Assembly (NCBI RefSeq): GCF_014192105.1
Contig: NZ_JACHXK010000004.1
Coordinates: 248,001 to 312,000, forward strand
DNA length: 64,000 bases
Direction of reading: 5' to 3'
DNA from: Paenibacillus phyllosphaerae
Lineage (GTDB): Bacteria > Bacillota > Bacilli > Paenibacillales > Paenibacillaceae
A model generated the notes under the pieces. The model did not search any database. It was not told where the DNA came from and worked only from the letters and a program-made list of their open reading frames with translations. This document shows, piece by piece, positions 42,217 to 51,859 of this stretch (its first letter is position 1; every line of letters begins with the position of its first letter). The position numbers and the translations under genes are program-made.

Positions 42217-43148
42217 ACGCCAACACCTCGTTCCACGCCGCTTATCGGGGCTGCACGACGGCAGCGGTTTGCTTGCGGCAAATCCGTCATCGTTCGCTCG
42301 GCTACGAAGGCTGCAGCGAGCATCGGAATTGTGAGCGTTAGCGGATTAAAAGGAGCGGCCAGCAAACCGGGCTGCGCGCCGATCGCAATGCCCGCCAGCA
42401 GAATAAGCGCAAGCTGCTGGCCACGGTACAACCATTTGTGCCGGTGGAACTTGATGACGGCTACAGCCGCTGCAATTTCCACTATTCCAAGCGCCATCAG
42501 CAAGGAATGTCCGCCTCCTGCAGCCCATCCTGTTCGCTCAAGCAGCTCAAGCTCACCGCTCTCCGGGAAGAGCAACTTCGGCACGAGGCCTTCATACCCC
42601 CAGAGAATCGCAAGCACCGCAACACTTACATAATGCAGGAGGGCGCGTTCGATCGTCACGGCAGGCGCAATGCTTTTCTCCAGCCAAATACGCAGCAGAT
42701 CGAAGCTCCATGCGGTCGCATAACCGAATAAGGGGCGGAACAGCCAGCGGTCCAGCAATCGTCCGGCAAGGCCGAAACGCGTCTCATAGTCATATCTTGT
42801 CGTGAACAGCACGCCGTCTCCGTTCGGTTCATATTTCCAGTAGCCCCTGCCTTCTCGTATAAGGGAGATCGGCTGATCCGAAGCAAATACCAATGTCGAT
42901 AGACGCTCGCCGGATCGGAGATCCTTCCTTGCCCGCGTCTCCCCGGTTCCTTCGACAGCCATACCGAAGCCGATATGGGTTGTATAACGAAACTGCTGCG
43001 GTTTGCCCTTCTCTTGGGGCAAATAGGTAATCGAGGAGAATCGCAAATCCCATTGCTCATGCAATGCCGGCGTTTGCGTGCGCTCCCATAATGTCTCAAG
43101 CTCCGTCTGCATCTGCAGTTCCACGAAAATCGGCTTTGCCCGTTTCAT
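42213..43148 (-). CDS. SRPBCC-like domain fused to DoxX-like membrane domain
   Basis: 311 residues from the ATG at 43148, after GGAGGCGGGG. Residues 1-145 look like an SRPBCC (START-like) lipid/small-molecule binding fold (VELQMQTELETLWERTQTPALHEQWDLRFSS-type opening, split here for length: VELQMQTELETLW then QWDLRFSSITYL). Residues 180-300 have four membrane helices resembling the DoxX-like family (LHYVSVAVLAILWGYEGLVPK). The fusion suggests a membrane protein that presents a bound ligand. The gene overlaps both neighbours by four bases (ATGA). The domain calls are by eye. Confidence 0.75.
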   Translation of the reverse strand: MKRAKPIFVELQMQTELETLWERTQTPALHEQWDLRFSSITYLPQEKGKPQQFRYTTHIGFGMAVEGTGETRARKDLRSGERLSTLVFASDQPISLIREGRGYWKYEPNGDGVLFTTRYDYETRFGLAGRLLDRWLFRPLFGYATAWSFDLLRIWLEKSIAPAVTIERALLHYVSVAVLAILWGYEGLVPKLLFPESGELELLERTGWAAGGGHSLLMALGIVEIAAAVAVIKFHRHKWLYRGQQLALILLAGIAIGAQPGLLAAPFNPLTLTIPMLAAAFVAERTMTDLPQANRCRRAAPISGVERGVGV

Positions 43149-43585
43149 GCTGCCCCGCCTCCGTCCCCATCTATTAATCGGCCTCGTTCCTTGGCTGCCG
43201 GAAGATTGCACAGTTCCCTGCGGCCGAACCAGCGATATCGATTATTCGCCACACGGTCGTAGACGAAATCTCGCAGCGCTCGAGGGATGATGATGCTAAT
43301 GGATGCCAGCGGCCATAAACCGCCTAGCTGTCTGAGTACGCGCAAGGCCGCATCAGACTTCGTATAAGCCCTGTCTTCTTGAATCATGACGAATGTATTC
43401 ATATCCAATGGAAGTTGATATTCGCGCAGAAGCTGCAAGCCTGCAGGCGATTGTAGCGACCCGAATTGGAACCTCCGAGCAGCGTCTCTTGTCATCACGA
43501 AAGCGGTAATCCAGTGACAGAGCGCACATTCGCCGTCCACCAATAGAATCGCTTCGCGGCTGTCGCCAGCACTCGATGTTTTCAT
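43145..43585 (-). CDS. DCC-family thiol-disulfide oxidoreductase (DUF393)
   Basis: 146 residues. The active-site region LLVDGECALCHWITAF holds the CxxC pair of the DCC family, predicted to have a thioredoxin-like fold and redox activity. The segment KSDAALRVLRQLGGLW is also typical. First gene of the operon with the SRPBCC-DoxX and DUF4166 genes; CAGGAGGGG precedes the ATG. Confidence 0.88.
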   Translation of the reverse strand: MKTSSAGDSREAILLVDGECALCHWITAFVMTRDAARRFQFGSLQSPAGLQLLREYQLPLDMNTFVMIQEDRAYTKSDAALRVLRQLGGLWPLASISIIIPRALRDFVYDRVANNRYRWFGRRELCNLPAAKERGRLIDGDGGGAA

Positions 43586-43670
43586 GTCCGCTTCCCCTCC
43601 TGTCTGACTTCATTGTAGCCGCGATGCAGCCTTGCGATTAAGTCCTCACTTTCATAGAACAACGCAGCAA

Positions 43671-43697
43671 GGGGGTACTACGATTTGTAGTCCCCCC
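43671..43697. other. strong hairpin without T run
   Basis: GGGGGTACTAC (43671-43681) pairs with GTAGTCCCCC (43687-43696) around a five-base loop. It lies after the response regulator gene and before the DCC operon, but lacks the T run of an intrinsic terminator. It may stabilise the message end. Confidence 0.55.
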
Positions 43698-43735
43698 CCT
43701 GCTCGTACAGCATGCTTGCGCCCGTGTATCCGACT

Positions 43736-44377
43736 CTACCGTTCCTCTTTCGGGTTGTGAAGCCCCCGCTTGCGGACCTTCTCGATCGCTTCCTTGCTGC
43801 TTCTGACGCCGAACTTTTTCAGAATCTTATTCACCTGGTTCTTGAGCGTGCTCTCGGCCTTGAACAGCTTCTTCTCGATCTGCGTCTGGGTATACCCCTC
43901 TTCGATCAGCTCGAATACTTCGCGTTCGGCAACCGTTAGCTCCTTCAACTGCTCCTCCCGCTTCAGCCTGGCGAATTCTTTGAGGAGCGCTTCCATCGCC
44001 GTTGGATGATGATAGGCGGCACGAATCGCATGCGGCAACTCCAGATAACGCGTTTTGTCCAAGTAGTTGATCGCGCCGGCGGTAAAAGCTTTGGTCATCG
44101 TCTGTTCGTCCTGCATGGACGTTAACATGATGATTTTGGCCGGATGAATATCGTGGACTTCCATGGCGGTGTAAATTCCGTCGTGTCCTTGATCCGACAA
44201 TTGAATATCCATAAGTACGATGTCGAAATCCAATGTCCGTGCAAGCCCGATCGCTTCCTCTGCATTCGTCGCGGCCCCAACCACGAGCAGATCTTCCTCA
44301 CGGTTCAGGAAAGCCGTCATCGCCTTGATCCAGTCAGGGTCGTCTTCCACCATAAACACTCGAATATGCTTCAGCAT
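43736..44377 (-). CDS. NarL/LuxR-type response regulator
   Basis: 213 residues. A receiver domain with the acidic pair VEDDPD, phospho-acceptor Asp in IVLMDIQLSD and the conserved Lys in YLDKTRY, followed by a helix-turn-helix (LTVAEREVFELIEEGYTQTQIEKKL). It starts 12 bases after the sensor kinase gene and is its obvious partner. GGAGGAG precedes the ATG. Confidence 0.93.
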   Translation of the reverse strand: MLKHIRVFMVEDDPDWIKAMTAFLNREEDLLVVGAATNAEEAIGLARTLDFDIVLMDIQLSDQGHDGIYTAMEVHDIHPAKIIMLTSMQDEQTMTKAFTAGAINYLDKTRYLELPHAIRAAYHHPTAMEALLKEFARLKREEQLKELTVAEREVFELIEEGYTQTQIEKKLFKAESTLKNQVNKILKKFGVRSSKEAIEKVRKRGLHNPKEER

Positions 44378-44389
44378 GCTCTCCTCCGA

Positions 44390-45715
44390 TCAACCTGACA
44401 GCTTGCGGCGGGGCAAATAAAGCGAAACGACGGTGCCGCTGCCTACGCGGCTGGTCATCTCTGCCGTGCCGCCGCTCCGCTGCATCACTTTGTACGCATA
44501 CGATAAACCTAAGCCGAAGTTGGCCGCCGTACTCTTGGTCGTATAGAAGGGCTCGAATACCCGGGCTACCTCGTCTGGCGGGATGCCTCTGCCATTGTCC
44601 TTGACGGAGAGGATCATATGCTGTTTCGTCTCGGTGACTGCAAGCGTAATGATGCCTCCCTTGCCCACTGCTTCCGCGGCATTATGAATCAAGTTGTCGA
44701 GGACCGCTTTCATATGAAACGCATCGATCCTCATGACGGGATCGGCCAGATAGTCCGCCTCGAGCAAGATGCCGCGCTCGGCCAGCAGCGGCTGATGGTT
44801 AGCTCTGCAAGCTTCCATCAGCTCCGTGATCCGGCACGGCTGCTCTTCCAGGACGATTTCCTTCATCTGACCATGGATTCTGCCGGCCATCTGCAGCATC
44901 TGGGCGGAGGCTTGCTCGATGATCGCCAGATGGTCCGCGGATTGCGGGCTGCCGGCTTCGATGGAATGGCGCAGATTAAGGGTGCTTAGCGCGATTTTGC
45001 CCGCTTCGTTCTTGATCGTATGATTGAGCAGCGCGGTGCCGGAGGCCGCCGACTTCATCGCCGTCTCGAGCGGGTCATGCTCGATGCGCAGCTTGACGCC
45101 GAGAACGCCGTACAGAAAAACGCACAGCAGCGCTGCCGCGAAGGAGTAACCGAAGAAGAAGGCGATGTAACGGAAGAACGGGAAATCCGGCGCAATCGCT
45201 CGGCCTGCATAGACGAAAGCGAGTACGGCCAGCAAGGTCGGGACCATAATGACCGTCGTAATAAGGCGGTTACGCCTCATCATGCGATTCTGCTCTTTCC
45301 AGAGAGAGCGGATGAGCAGCCAGCACGAAGCCAAGTAGTAAGGGGCCGCCCACATCAGCACGAACCGGTAGTTCACCTGAAGGTCATCGAACAGACAAGC
45401 AAAGGCAATGGTCATGAGCGGCGGAAGAAGCAAGCAGCCGTAAAAAGCGTTCATCCTTGGCCGAGTACTCACGAACCTATTGTCGCCATAGTATACCAGC
45501 CCGAACAACAGAACGCCGTAAGGCGTCAATGTGACGTTCAACAGCTGGGCTAACCGCGCCCATCCCTTCCATGGCAGCTCTAGCAGAAGACTCTCCAGTC
45601 CACCGATAGCGGCGCATGACAGGAAGAACGCAGCCGCGCGATTCGTCGCGCTCCGATGGTTGGTTGCGAGCAAGATCACCGCAGCCAACACTAATCCGGC
45701 AAAGTAATAAAGCAT
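44390..45715 (-). CDS. membrane sensor histidine kinase
   Basis: 441 residues. Residues 1-215 hold about six or seven membrane helices with no large outside loop, so the signal may be sensed within the membrane. The phospho-acceptor is the His of LLNHTIKNEAGKIALS, and the ATPase part has DNLIHNAAEA (N box), VKDNGRGIPP (G1) and FGLGLSYAYKVM (G2). GAGGAGG is unusually close to the ATG. It lies in an operon between an HD-GYP protein and a response regulator. Confidence 0.9.
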   Translation of the reverse strand: MLYYFAGLVLAAVILLATNHRSATNRAAAFFLSCAAIGGLESLLLELPWKGWARLAQLLNVTLTPYGVLLFGLVYYGDNRFVSTRPRMNAFYGCLLLPPLMTIAFACLFDDLQVNYRFVLMWAAPYYLASCWLLIRSLWKEQNRMMRRNRLITTVIMVPTLLAVLAFVYAGRAIAPDFPFFRYIAFFFGYSFAAALLCVFLYGVLGVKLRIEHDPLETAMKSAASGTALLNHTIKNEAGKIALSTLNLRHSIEAGSPQSADHLAIIEQASAQMLQMAGRIHGQMKEIVLEEQPCRITELMEACRANHQPLLAERGILLEADYLADPVMRIDAFHMKAVLDNLIHNAAEAVGKGGIITLAVTETKQHMILSVKDNGRGIPPDEVARVFEPFYTTKSTAANFGLGLSYAYKVMQRSGGTAEMTSRVGSGTVVSLYLPRRKLSG

Positions 45716-45731
45716 GCCTCCTCAACTCCGA

Positions 45732-46760
45732 TCAAGCAAGTACAGCTTCAATGAAAACCGTCGTATGTTCGGCTAGATCAATCTCGCTGACTTGCAGTTC
45801 ATCGCCGTCGCCGCGGGCAATGCGCACGACCGGCCTGCCCGGCAAGCCTCGATGCTGGCGTACGATGACTCCCGTCTCCTTGGTCGACAAGCGGACCGCC
45901 ATCCCGTTCGGATAGACGGAGATAATACGCGTGAATTGAATCAGGACATCCCGGTCAAGGCCGATATCCGACAGCGCCATGAGCTGTTCGCACGCTTCGT
46001 GAGGCAGAAGCCCGGATCCGTCAAAGGGATTGATCAGATTATCGTATTGATTAGCCACAGCGACGATTTTCGCGAACAGGTGAATATCCGGCGACTTCAG
46101 ACCTCTCGGCAGCCCTTTGCCATCGAGGCGTTCATGATGCTGCAGCGCAACATGGGCGATCAGCAGGTTGAACTCATGCTTGCTCTTGAGCAGCTCGTAT
46201 CCGCGCCACGTATGATGTTGTTTCAGATCCAGCGCCGGATCTTCCTTCGTCGTCATGTTTCCTTTGCCAACGTCATGCATGAGGGCGCCGATCGCAAGAT
46301 CTTTCATCTGCGTCGTATTCAACCCCATATTCATGCCGATTAACGTGGAGATGAGGCAGACGTTCAGCGCATGGACATACCTGGAATTATCCTTCGTCCG
46401 GATATCGGTCAATTGCACGAGTACCGCGCGGTTGCTGAGCACGTCGTCCATAATCTGATTGACGCTCATGCTTAGTTTTTTCGTACTCCACTCTTTGCCT
46501 GAGCGTACTGCCTCGAACGTATCGTTCATCTCCCGCATGACCGCCTGCTTCGTCTTGTCGCTCAGGATCTCCTCCGTCTCGACGTCGCTAAAGTTCGGGT
46601 CTTGTATATAAAGCATCGTAACCCCGATACGGTTCAACGTATTAATCATGAAGACCGTCAGCTGCACGCCGGCAGCCAGCATGACCGTCCCGTTCGCGGA
46701 ATAGACCGTCTTGCCCAAATACTGACCTGGCTCTACGCTTTCTACACTCATATATCTCAT
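45732..46760 (-). CDS. HD-GYP domain protein, probable c-di-GMP phosphodiesterase
   Basis: 342 residues. The HD motif is in IGALMHDVGKGNM and the extended motif is HHERLDGKGLPRGL, where GYP has become GLP. Residues 1-60 resemble the DUF3391-like N-terminal domain. HD-GYP proteins break down cyclic di-GMP. The enzyme is in an operon with a sensor kinase and regulator, linking signal reception to c-di-GMP turnover. Whether GLP keeps activity is unknown; most Tyr to Leu variants have not been tested to my knowledge. Confidence 0.88.
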   Translation of the reverse strand: MRYMSVESVEPGQYLGKTVYSANGTVMLAAGVQLTVFMINTLNRIGVTMLYIQDPNFSDVETEEILSDKTKQAVMREMNDTFEAVRSGKEWSTKKLSMSVNQIMDDVLSNRAVLVQLTDIRTKDNSRYVHALNVCLISTLIGMNMGLNTTQMKDLAIGALMHDVGKGNMTTKEDPALDLKQHHTWRGYELLKSKHEFNLLIAHVALQHHERLDGKGLPRGLKSPDIHLFAKIVAVANQYDNLINPFDGSGLLPHEACEQLMALSDIGLDRDVLIQFTRIISVYPNGMAVRLSTKETGVIVRQHRGLPGRPVVRIARGDGDELQVSEIDLAEHTTVFIEAVLA

Positions 46761-46803
46761 TCGCTATTCGTCCCCTTATCGATCCGGCCCGTTCCTCGTA
46801 TCG

Positions 46804-48200
46804 CTATGTTCTTCTTACCCAGACATCTTTGTAATTCACCTTGCCCCACGCATTGAGCGAGATGCCGTGCAGGGATTGGTCATAATCGGCTACCTGCAGC
46901 GAATGATAGAGAAACAGCAGGCTGTACGCGTTCTTCAGCTCCTCCTGAATGCGATGCAGCACATTCAAGCGCGCTCGAGCATCTGTTTCCTTCAAGCAGT
47001 CCGAGATTTTCCCATCGACCATTGCCCGATCTTGGATACTCAAATGATTGCGAATGAATCCCGTCCTAGAGGTATACATCTCGATTAACGTGATATCCGG
47101 TTGTTCGCCCAGCACTTCGCCTACCACGATCAAATCCGCCTGCTGGATCGTATCAGGCTCGTACAATTGTTCGATCGGTACGACTACGATCTCGACGAGA
47201 ACGCCGATCTTCGCGCAAGCTTGGAGCAGCCACTGCGCATTCTGCTCATTGCTCGGCATCGTATAGGTATATAATCGGATGATCTCGCCTTGATAAATAG
47301 ATTGCGCCACCAACATTCTCGCCTTGGCTTCATCCCGATTCGAGCCGTAAGCAGCTTCATATGGCCGGACAAAAAATCCCGACGCCGGCTGCTGTCGGAT
47401 CCCGCCCAAGTCTGTAATTAACGAAGTGCGGTCGATGGCGTAATGAATCGCTTGGCGCAGCCGGATATCCTGAAGCACCGATGGTTTGCTTAAGTTAAAG
47501 GTCAGATAAGTGCTGCCTTGTTCGAGCTGGCTTATGGTCGGACTGCTTCCCGCCTGATGGGCTTCGAAGTAGCGAAGTTGGGCATTCTGGCGGTCAGCGG
47601 CCACATTGTCCCTATGTAGCCCTCATAGTTCGGCCACACCCACATCTCAATGCGGTCCAGATGCGGGCAGCCTTCAAAATAGCTTTCATTCGCTTCCAAG
47701 ACGAGCATCGAGCTGATGTTCTCCACCATTCGGAACGGTCCTGTCCCGATCGGCAGCCTTGCGAATTCGCCGCCCCTGTCCGCTTCCACGATATCTTCGG
47801 GTACAATCGAGAACCGTTCCGTACAGAGCGCTTCCAGCACGCAGGCAACAGGCTCGCGAATTCCAACGCTATACTGTAGGTTCCTGTTACCCGGACATCG
47901 ACGATCCTTCCCGTCAGCCATTCCGAGGTTCCAAGCCGCTTAATCCGATTTATCGTAAAGGCTACGTCATATTACGGCCATGTTGGAATCGGACCCCTTT
48001 GCGCAGATGGAATTCCCATCTCGTCCTTGTCGCATCCCACTCCCAGTAATGGGCGAGCGAGGGTCTCACTTCCCGGTGCACGGCGGAATACGTAACAAGC
48101 GTATTGAATATTTGTTCGACCCAATGCGCCTCCGTGCGCCTCGACACATATGCCGGATCTTGCATTAAAAGGCGAAAACCTCAACTTGCACCCTTCGCTT
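46804..48200 (-). pseudogene. broken SgrR-like regulator with solute-binding domain
   Basis: Three reading frames together give one family 5-type solute-binding domain: MRFSPFNA / QDPAYVSRRTEAHWVEQIFN at the start (about 48195-47962), then RTERFSIVPEDIVEADRGG-like sequence (47921-47600), then TYLTFNLSKPSVLQDIRLRQ to the end at 46804. At least three frameshifts separate them, including one after HGRNMT, where VAFTINRIKRLG continues in another frame. The N-terminal DNA-binding domain expected for SgrR proteins is missing. It faces the MFS gene, its usual neighbour in such loci, which is also broken. Confidence 0.82.
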
Positions 48201-48263
48201 TTTCTTCTTCTTTTATGCCAGTATACTGAGGATCAAATCTGACGTAAAGAGGAGCCAATAGCC

Positions 48264-49495
48264 ATGGTACCTAAGAACATTCCGGGCCTAGCCGCTACGC
48301 AACCGGCGCCGACGCTCTGGACGAACGCAAACTTCATCCTTCTTCTCCTTGCTGGCGAGATACTTGCAGTGGGGAACAAAATATACGAGTTGGCTTTGCC
48401 GCTCATCCTTTATGAGCAAACTCATTCCTCTGTCGCGATGTCCACGATGCGCGGGATCGAATTTTTGCCCAATCTGCTGTTTGCCGCATTCATCGGCGTT
48501 CTTGTGGACCGCGTGCGGAAGAAAGCCTGGAGCTTGTGGGCGGTCGCGCTGCAGATCGTCATTCTCGTCGGCCTATATATGGGAGCTGCAAGGGGTCATC
48601 ATTCCGAGGCGCTCTACTATTGCGGAGGATTCTTGCTGATGCTCTTCGGATATGCGTATGCGAATGCCCGCGTAGCCCTCGTGAAGCAGGCTTTGCCCAC
48701 CGCTTCGCTAACCAAGGCCAATGCTTCGTTCACATTCGTTACGACGCTTGTAGGCATTATGGGTCCTGTGCTTACCGGATTGATCTTGTTGCTCACCGAT
48801 CTGCATGACGGCTTACTCCTGACGGCAGGAAGTTTCGTGGCGGCATTCCTGTTGCTGCTGTCCTTCAATCCGAAGAGGCTGTCAACGTGCATAGCCGAGC
48901 AGGATTCTGGTCCGAGCTTGCAGAGGGCTGGCGATGGCTCCGGAGCTGCCGCCCGCTGTGGCAGATGACGCTATTCGTCGTTTTCTTGAATGCAACCACC
49001 GGGATGGTCGATACGACGGTCATTTACTATGCCAAAGATTCGCTTCGGCTCGGGAACGGAGAACTCGGGCTCGCCTTATCGGCTGCAGGTTCCGGCGGAC
49101 TTCTCGGCAGCTTCATGATCAGCCCGCTCCGACGCCGATATCGGCTTGGCGTGATCCTGACGGTTACGACGCTGCTGACCGGAATCGCCTATTTGCTCAT
49201 GATCGCAGGCCGACATCCCGTGACGCTTGCGGCCGGCTTATTCCTGGAAGGTTTGCTTGGCGCAATCTCTACGGTCTGCGTCTGGACCTATCGTCAAGAG
49301 ACTACGCCTCACCGGCTCATCGGACGAATTAACGGCATAACCGGCTCGGCCTTCAAACTAGCTATGCCCGCAGCTATCTTCGCCGCAGGCTGGATGTCGC
49401 AGCTTGCTCAGTCGGAGTGGGTGTTCATTGCAGCCGCGTTCGCCAATGTCATCTTGTTCCTCGTTTGCCGATTCGGCAACTTGTGGAGGATCTAA
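48264..49495 (+). pseudogene. MFS transporter split by a frameshift
   Basis: The first frame (48264-48968) carries helices 1-6 (LLLLAGEILAVGNKIYELAL, then FLPNLLFAAFIGVLVDRVRK). The second frame (to 49495) carries the rest from about GFWSELAEGWRWL. They would join near 48865-48890, where the second frame reads EEAVNVHSRAGFW. The total would be about 410 residues, normal for an MFS permease. GAGGAG precedes the ATG, so expression signals remain. A sequencing error cannot be excluded, but the neighbour is also frameshifted. Confidence 0.82.
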
Positions 49496-49535
49496 CGTTT
49501 ATTAGTCCAGCGTTGCTAGTGGGGATTGCTAATTT

Positions 49536-50093
49536 TTATTGGGTATAGTCCCAACTTTGCTCGTCGGCCACGCTCTGGACATCATCGGCTGTTATCGTGA
49601 TAAAGCCGTAGCCTTCCTCTTCATGTTTCTTTGTCGCACGCTGCTTGACGAATTTGGGACTGGCCTCGCCGTTATCTTCATCATAGAACAGCAGAATCCC
49701 GTCGGTCTTCCGGAAGAGAAGATCGTCTCTGGCCCTCAGCTGCCAGACGCCGTCATACGGCTGATTGCTGACGCTTGCGTAATAATCCACATCTCGCAGA
49801 ATGCCGCGATAATACTCTTGCTTGGTCTCGCTCCACTTCTCCTCCGGGTTCTGGTAAGCTGCGATGATCGATAGCCGCACCTGCGGATACTGCTTGCGAA
49901 GCTCAATGACGACTTCGCATGCCCACAGGTCAACGCCGAATTGTCCCGGGGTGATGACCCATTCCAGGCCTTCTTCAATCAAGGGGATGAGTTTATTCTC
50001 AATGGCCTTCTTAATGAAAGGAATCCCTTTGTGCTTCTGGTCGAATATGCCGAGCTCATGGGCCCTATAGCCTGTAACTAGCAGGTTTTTCAT
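49536..50093 (-). CDS. YpsA-family protein (DUF1273, SLOG fold)
   Basis: 185 residues. KNLLVTGYRAHELGIF, LEWVITPGQFGVDLWACEV and the run IAAYQNPEEKWSE are typical of YpsA. The family has a Rossmann-like SLOG fold predicted to bind nucleotides; B. subtilis YpsA affects cell shape and division. Single gene with AAGGAG before the ATG. Confidence 0.9.
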   Translation of the reverse strand: MKNLLVTGYRAHELGIFDQKHKGIPFIKKAIENKLIPLIEEGLEWVITPGQFGVDLWACEVVIELRKQYPQVRLSIIAAYQNPEEKWSETKQEYYRGILRDVDYYASVSNQPYDGVWQLRARDDLLFRKTDGILLFYDEDNGEASPKFVKQRATKKHEEEGYGFITITADDVQSVADEQSWDYTQ

Positions 50094-50189
50094 AGACTGC
50101 TCCTTATTGCGAATACGGATAGAATATTCATTAGTGTAACGTGCTTATCCGGAGAAAGCAAAGCATGACGCTCGGCTTTTCTTGACGGC

Positions 50190-50232
50190 AAAAAGGTGTG
50201 CAAGCCGCTACTTGAGCAGCTTGCACACCTTT
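50190..50232. terminator. terminator of the DUF3243 gene
   Basis: AAAGGTGTGCAAGC pairs with GCTTGCACACCTT; the minus strand continues with a T run. It lies between the converging-side DUF3243 gene and the YpsA gene. Confidence 0.8.
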
Positions 50233-50246
50233 GGACCAAGCTTATA

Positions 50247-50618
50247 TTAATTAATGCTGCCCGATTGGCTGGACGTATCGTTCTGCTGGGCAAGGCGTAC
50301 TAGCATATGGGCAAGCGCGTGACGCTCCTGCTCCTCGCCGACCTTCCACAACTCTTGCAGCAGCGCTTCCTCGCTATTGCGCGGCTCTTCCCGCTCGGAC
50401 AGATATTGGGCGATCTTCTGCGCGGCAACTGCCATCTGCTCCTCATTCAAGCCGATTGCTTTCGCCAATTTTACCCGCTTCGCCAGGTAAGATTTGAACG
50501 CGTTGAAATCGCTCAATATATTTTCCTTATCCTCAGCACTCATGCGCTCCAGCGCGTCCTCGATACGACTAGCCTTTACGTCTCCATCCTTCGTCACTGC
50601 GTGATTGCGTTCGCTCAT
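50247..50618 (-). CDS. DUF3243-family protein (YmfJ-like)
   Basis: 123 residues. The segment FNAFKSYLAKRVKLAKAIGL and EPRNSEEALLQELWKVG with HALAHMLVRL match DUF3243 as seen in B. subtilis YmfJ, but this protein has extra N- and C-terminal extensions of about 35 and 10 residues. Function unknown. AGGAGG precedes the ATG. Confidence 0.85.
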   Translation of the reverse strand: MSERNHAVTKDGDVKASRIEDALERMSAEDKENILSDFNAFKSYLAKRVKLAKAIGLNEEQMAVAAQKIAQYLSEREEPRNSEEALLQELWKVGEEQERHALAHMLVRLAQQNDTSSQSGSIN

Positions 50619-50681
50619 CGTTAACGCCTCCTATTCGCTTGTTTGCTACACGTATCTTTAACGTCGGCGGACAAGCTTGAA

Positions 50682-51668
50682 TCAGGTGCGCTTGGAATTC
50701 TCTTGAGCGAGCGCCTCGTAGGACAACATACGCTTGGCGTAATCAGGGATAGCCGTCTGTATGAGAAACTCGTCGGTACCGTACAAGTTCGCCAGCTTCT
50801 CGAGCTCGTCCAAGATGGCTGGCGGCGTGCCGACAAGCCGCTTGGGAACCGCATCTTGCGGGATGGCTTCCCCGCTTGCGGATACGGGATACAGCGCATC
50901 CGCTTCAGCGGCTAATCGTTGTGCCTCTGCATCCGTCGGCGCACAGATGACTCCGATCGCAACGATGATCCGCGGTTCGGGAGAAGCTGCCGCTGGTTGG
51001 AATGCGGTTCGATAACTTTGCACGACCTCCACGCCATTGACGTCCGACATGAACTGACCGAACACATACCCGGTACCGTTCTCCGCCGCAAGTGCCGCGC
51101 TCTTTTTGTTTGTCCCAAGCAGCCACACTTCCGGCGGTATTCGAGGCGACGGCCGTGCTATTACCGACTCTCCTTCCACCTTGTACGTCCCGTCCCGAAG
51201 CTGCAGTAACGTCCGCAACGCTTCAGGCACTTTTGCGATGTTCGCAATGAAATTATCGCTCAGCGACAAGCTGACCGGTCCGGAACCGCCCGGCGCTCGG
51301 CCTAAGCCTAGATCGATCCGGTCAGGGTAAAGGCAAGCGAGCAAATGGAAGTTCTCCATCACCTTCAGCGGCTTATAGTGGGGCAGGAGCAATGCGCCGG
51401 TGCCGAGCCGAATCTTATTCGTCCGCGCTCCAATATGGGCAAGCAGCACTTCCGGCGAGGCGCAAGCCAGCATAGGCATGCCGTGATGTTCTGCCGTCCA
51501 GTACCGGATATAGCCAAGTTCCTCGGCAGCCTGAGCAAGCTGTACCGCCTGCTTCAGCGCGGTCTCATCGTCAAGCTTCCCGTAAACGGGTACTAGGTCA
51601 AGCACGCCAAGTTTCAAAGTCGGCAGTATAATCACATCCTTCGTCAGCACAACATTATCGAATATCAT
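50682..51668 (-). CDS. LLM-class flavin-dependent oxidoreductase
   Basis: 328 residues of the bacterial luciferase-like TIM barrel family. The opening LKLGVLDLVPVYGKLDDETA, then YWTAEHHGMPMLACASPEVL and GTGALLLPHYKPLKVMENF are typical of the MsnO8-like group. The cofactor should be FMN or F420 analog; in Firmicutes FMN is likely. The ATG at 51668 has no ribosome site and about 15 extra residues compared with relatives; a TTG further in (about 51617) may be the true start. Confidence 0.87.
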   Translation of the reverse strand: MIFDNVVLTKDVIILPTLKLGVLDLVPVYGKLDDETALKQAVQLAQAAEELGYIRYWTAEHHGMPMLACASPEVLLAHIGARTNKIRLGTGALLLPHYKPLKVMENFHLLACLYPDRIDLGLGRAPGGSGPVSLSLSDNFIANIAKVPEALRTLLQLRDGTYKVEGESVIARPSPRIPPEVWLLGTNKKSAALAAENGTGYVFGQFMSDVNGVEVVQSYRTAFQPAAASPEPRIIVAIGVICAPTDAEAQRLAAEADALYPVSASGEAIPQDAVPKRLVGTPPAILDELEKLANLYGTDEFLIQTAIPDYAKRMLSYEALAQENSKRT

Positions 51669-51816
51669 TATTGTGCCTAAGGATAGATCCTGCTGTCAAA
51701 CCGTGGGATTTCAGGATTCAAGTTGGAATACATATAAGTCAGCTATTTATGCTTTACCAAGTTTACTAACTGCGTCGTATGAGTCGTCACGCAGAGATTG
51801 AAGCTGCCTTACTGAG

Positions 51817-51850
51817 CATTAAAAGCCGGCAAGACATGTGTCCTGCCGGC
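51817..51850 (-). terminator. terminator after the Gln-rich coiled-coil gene
   Basis: On the minus strand AGCCGGCA pairs with TGCCGGCT, followed by TTTAATG. The T run is short. Confidence 0.65.
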
Positions 51851-51859
51851 TCTCGTTCC

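Noticed and set aside
43671-43697. Calling the GGGGGTACTAC hairpin an intrinsic terminator
   Set aside because: No T run follows on either strand, so it is listed only as a hairpin.
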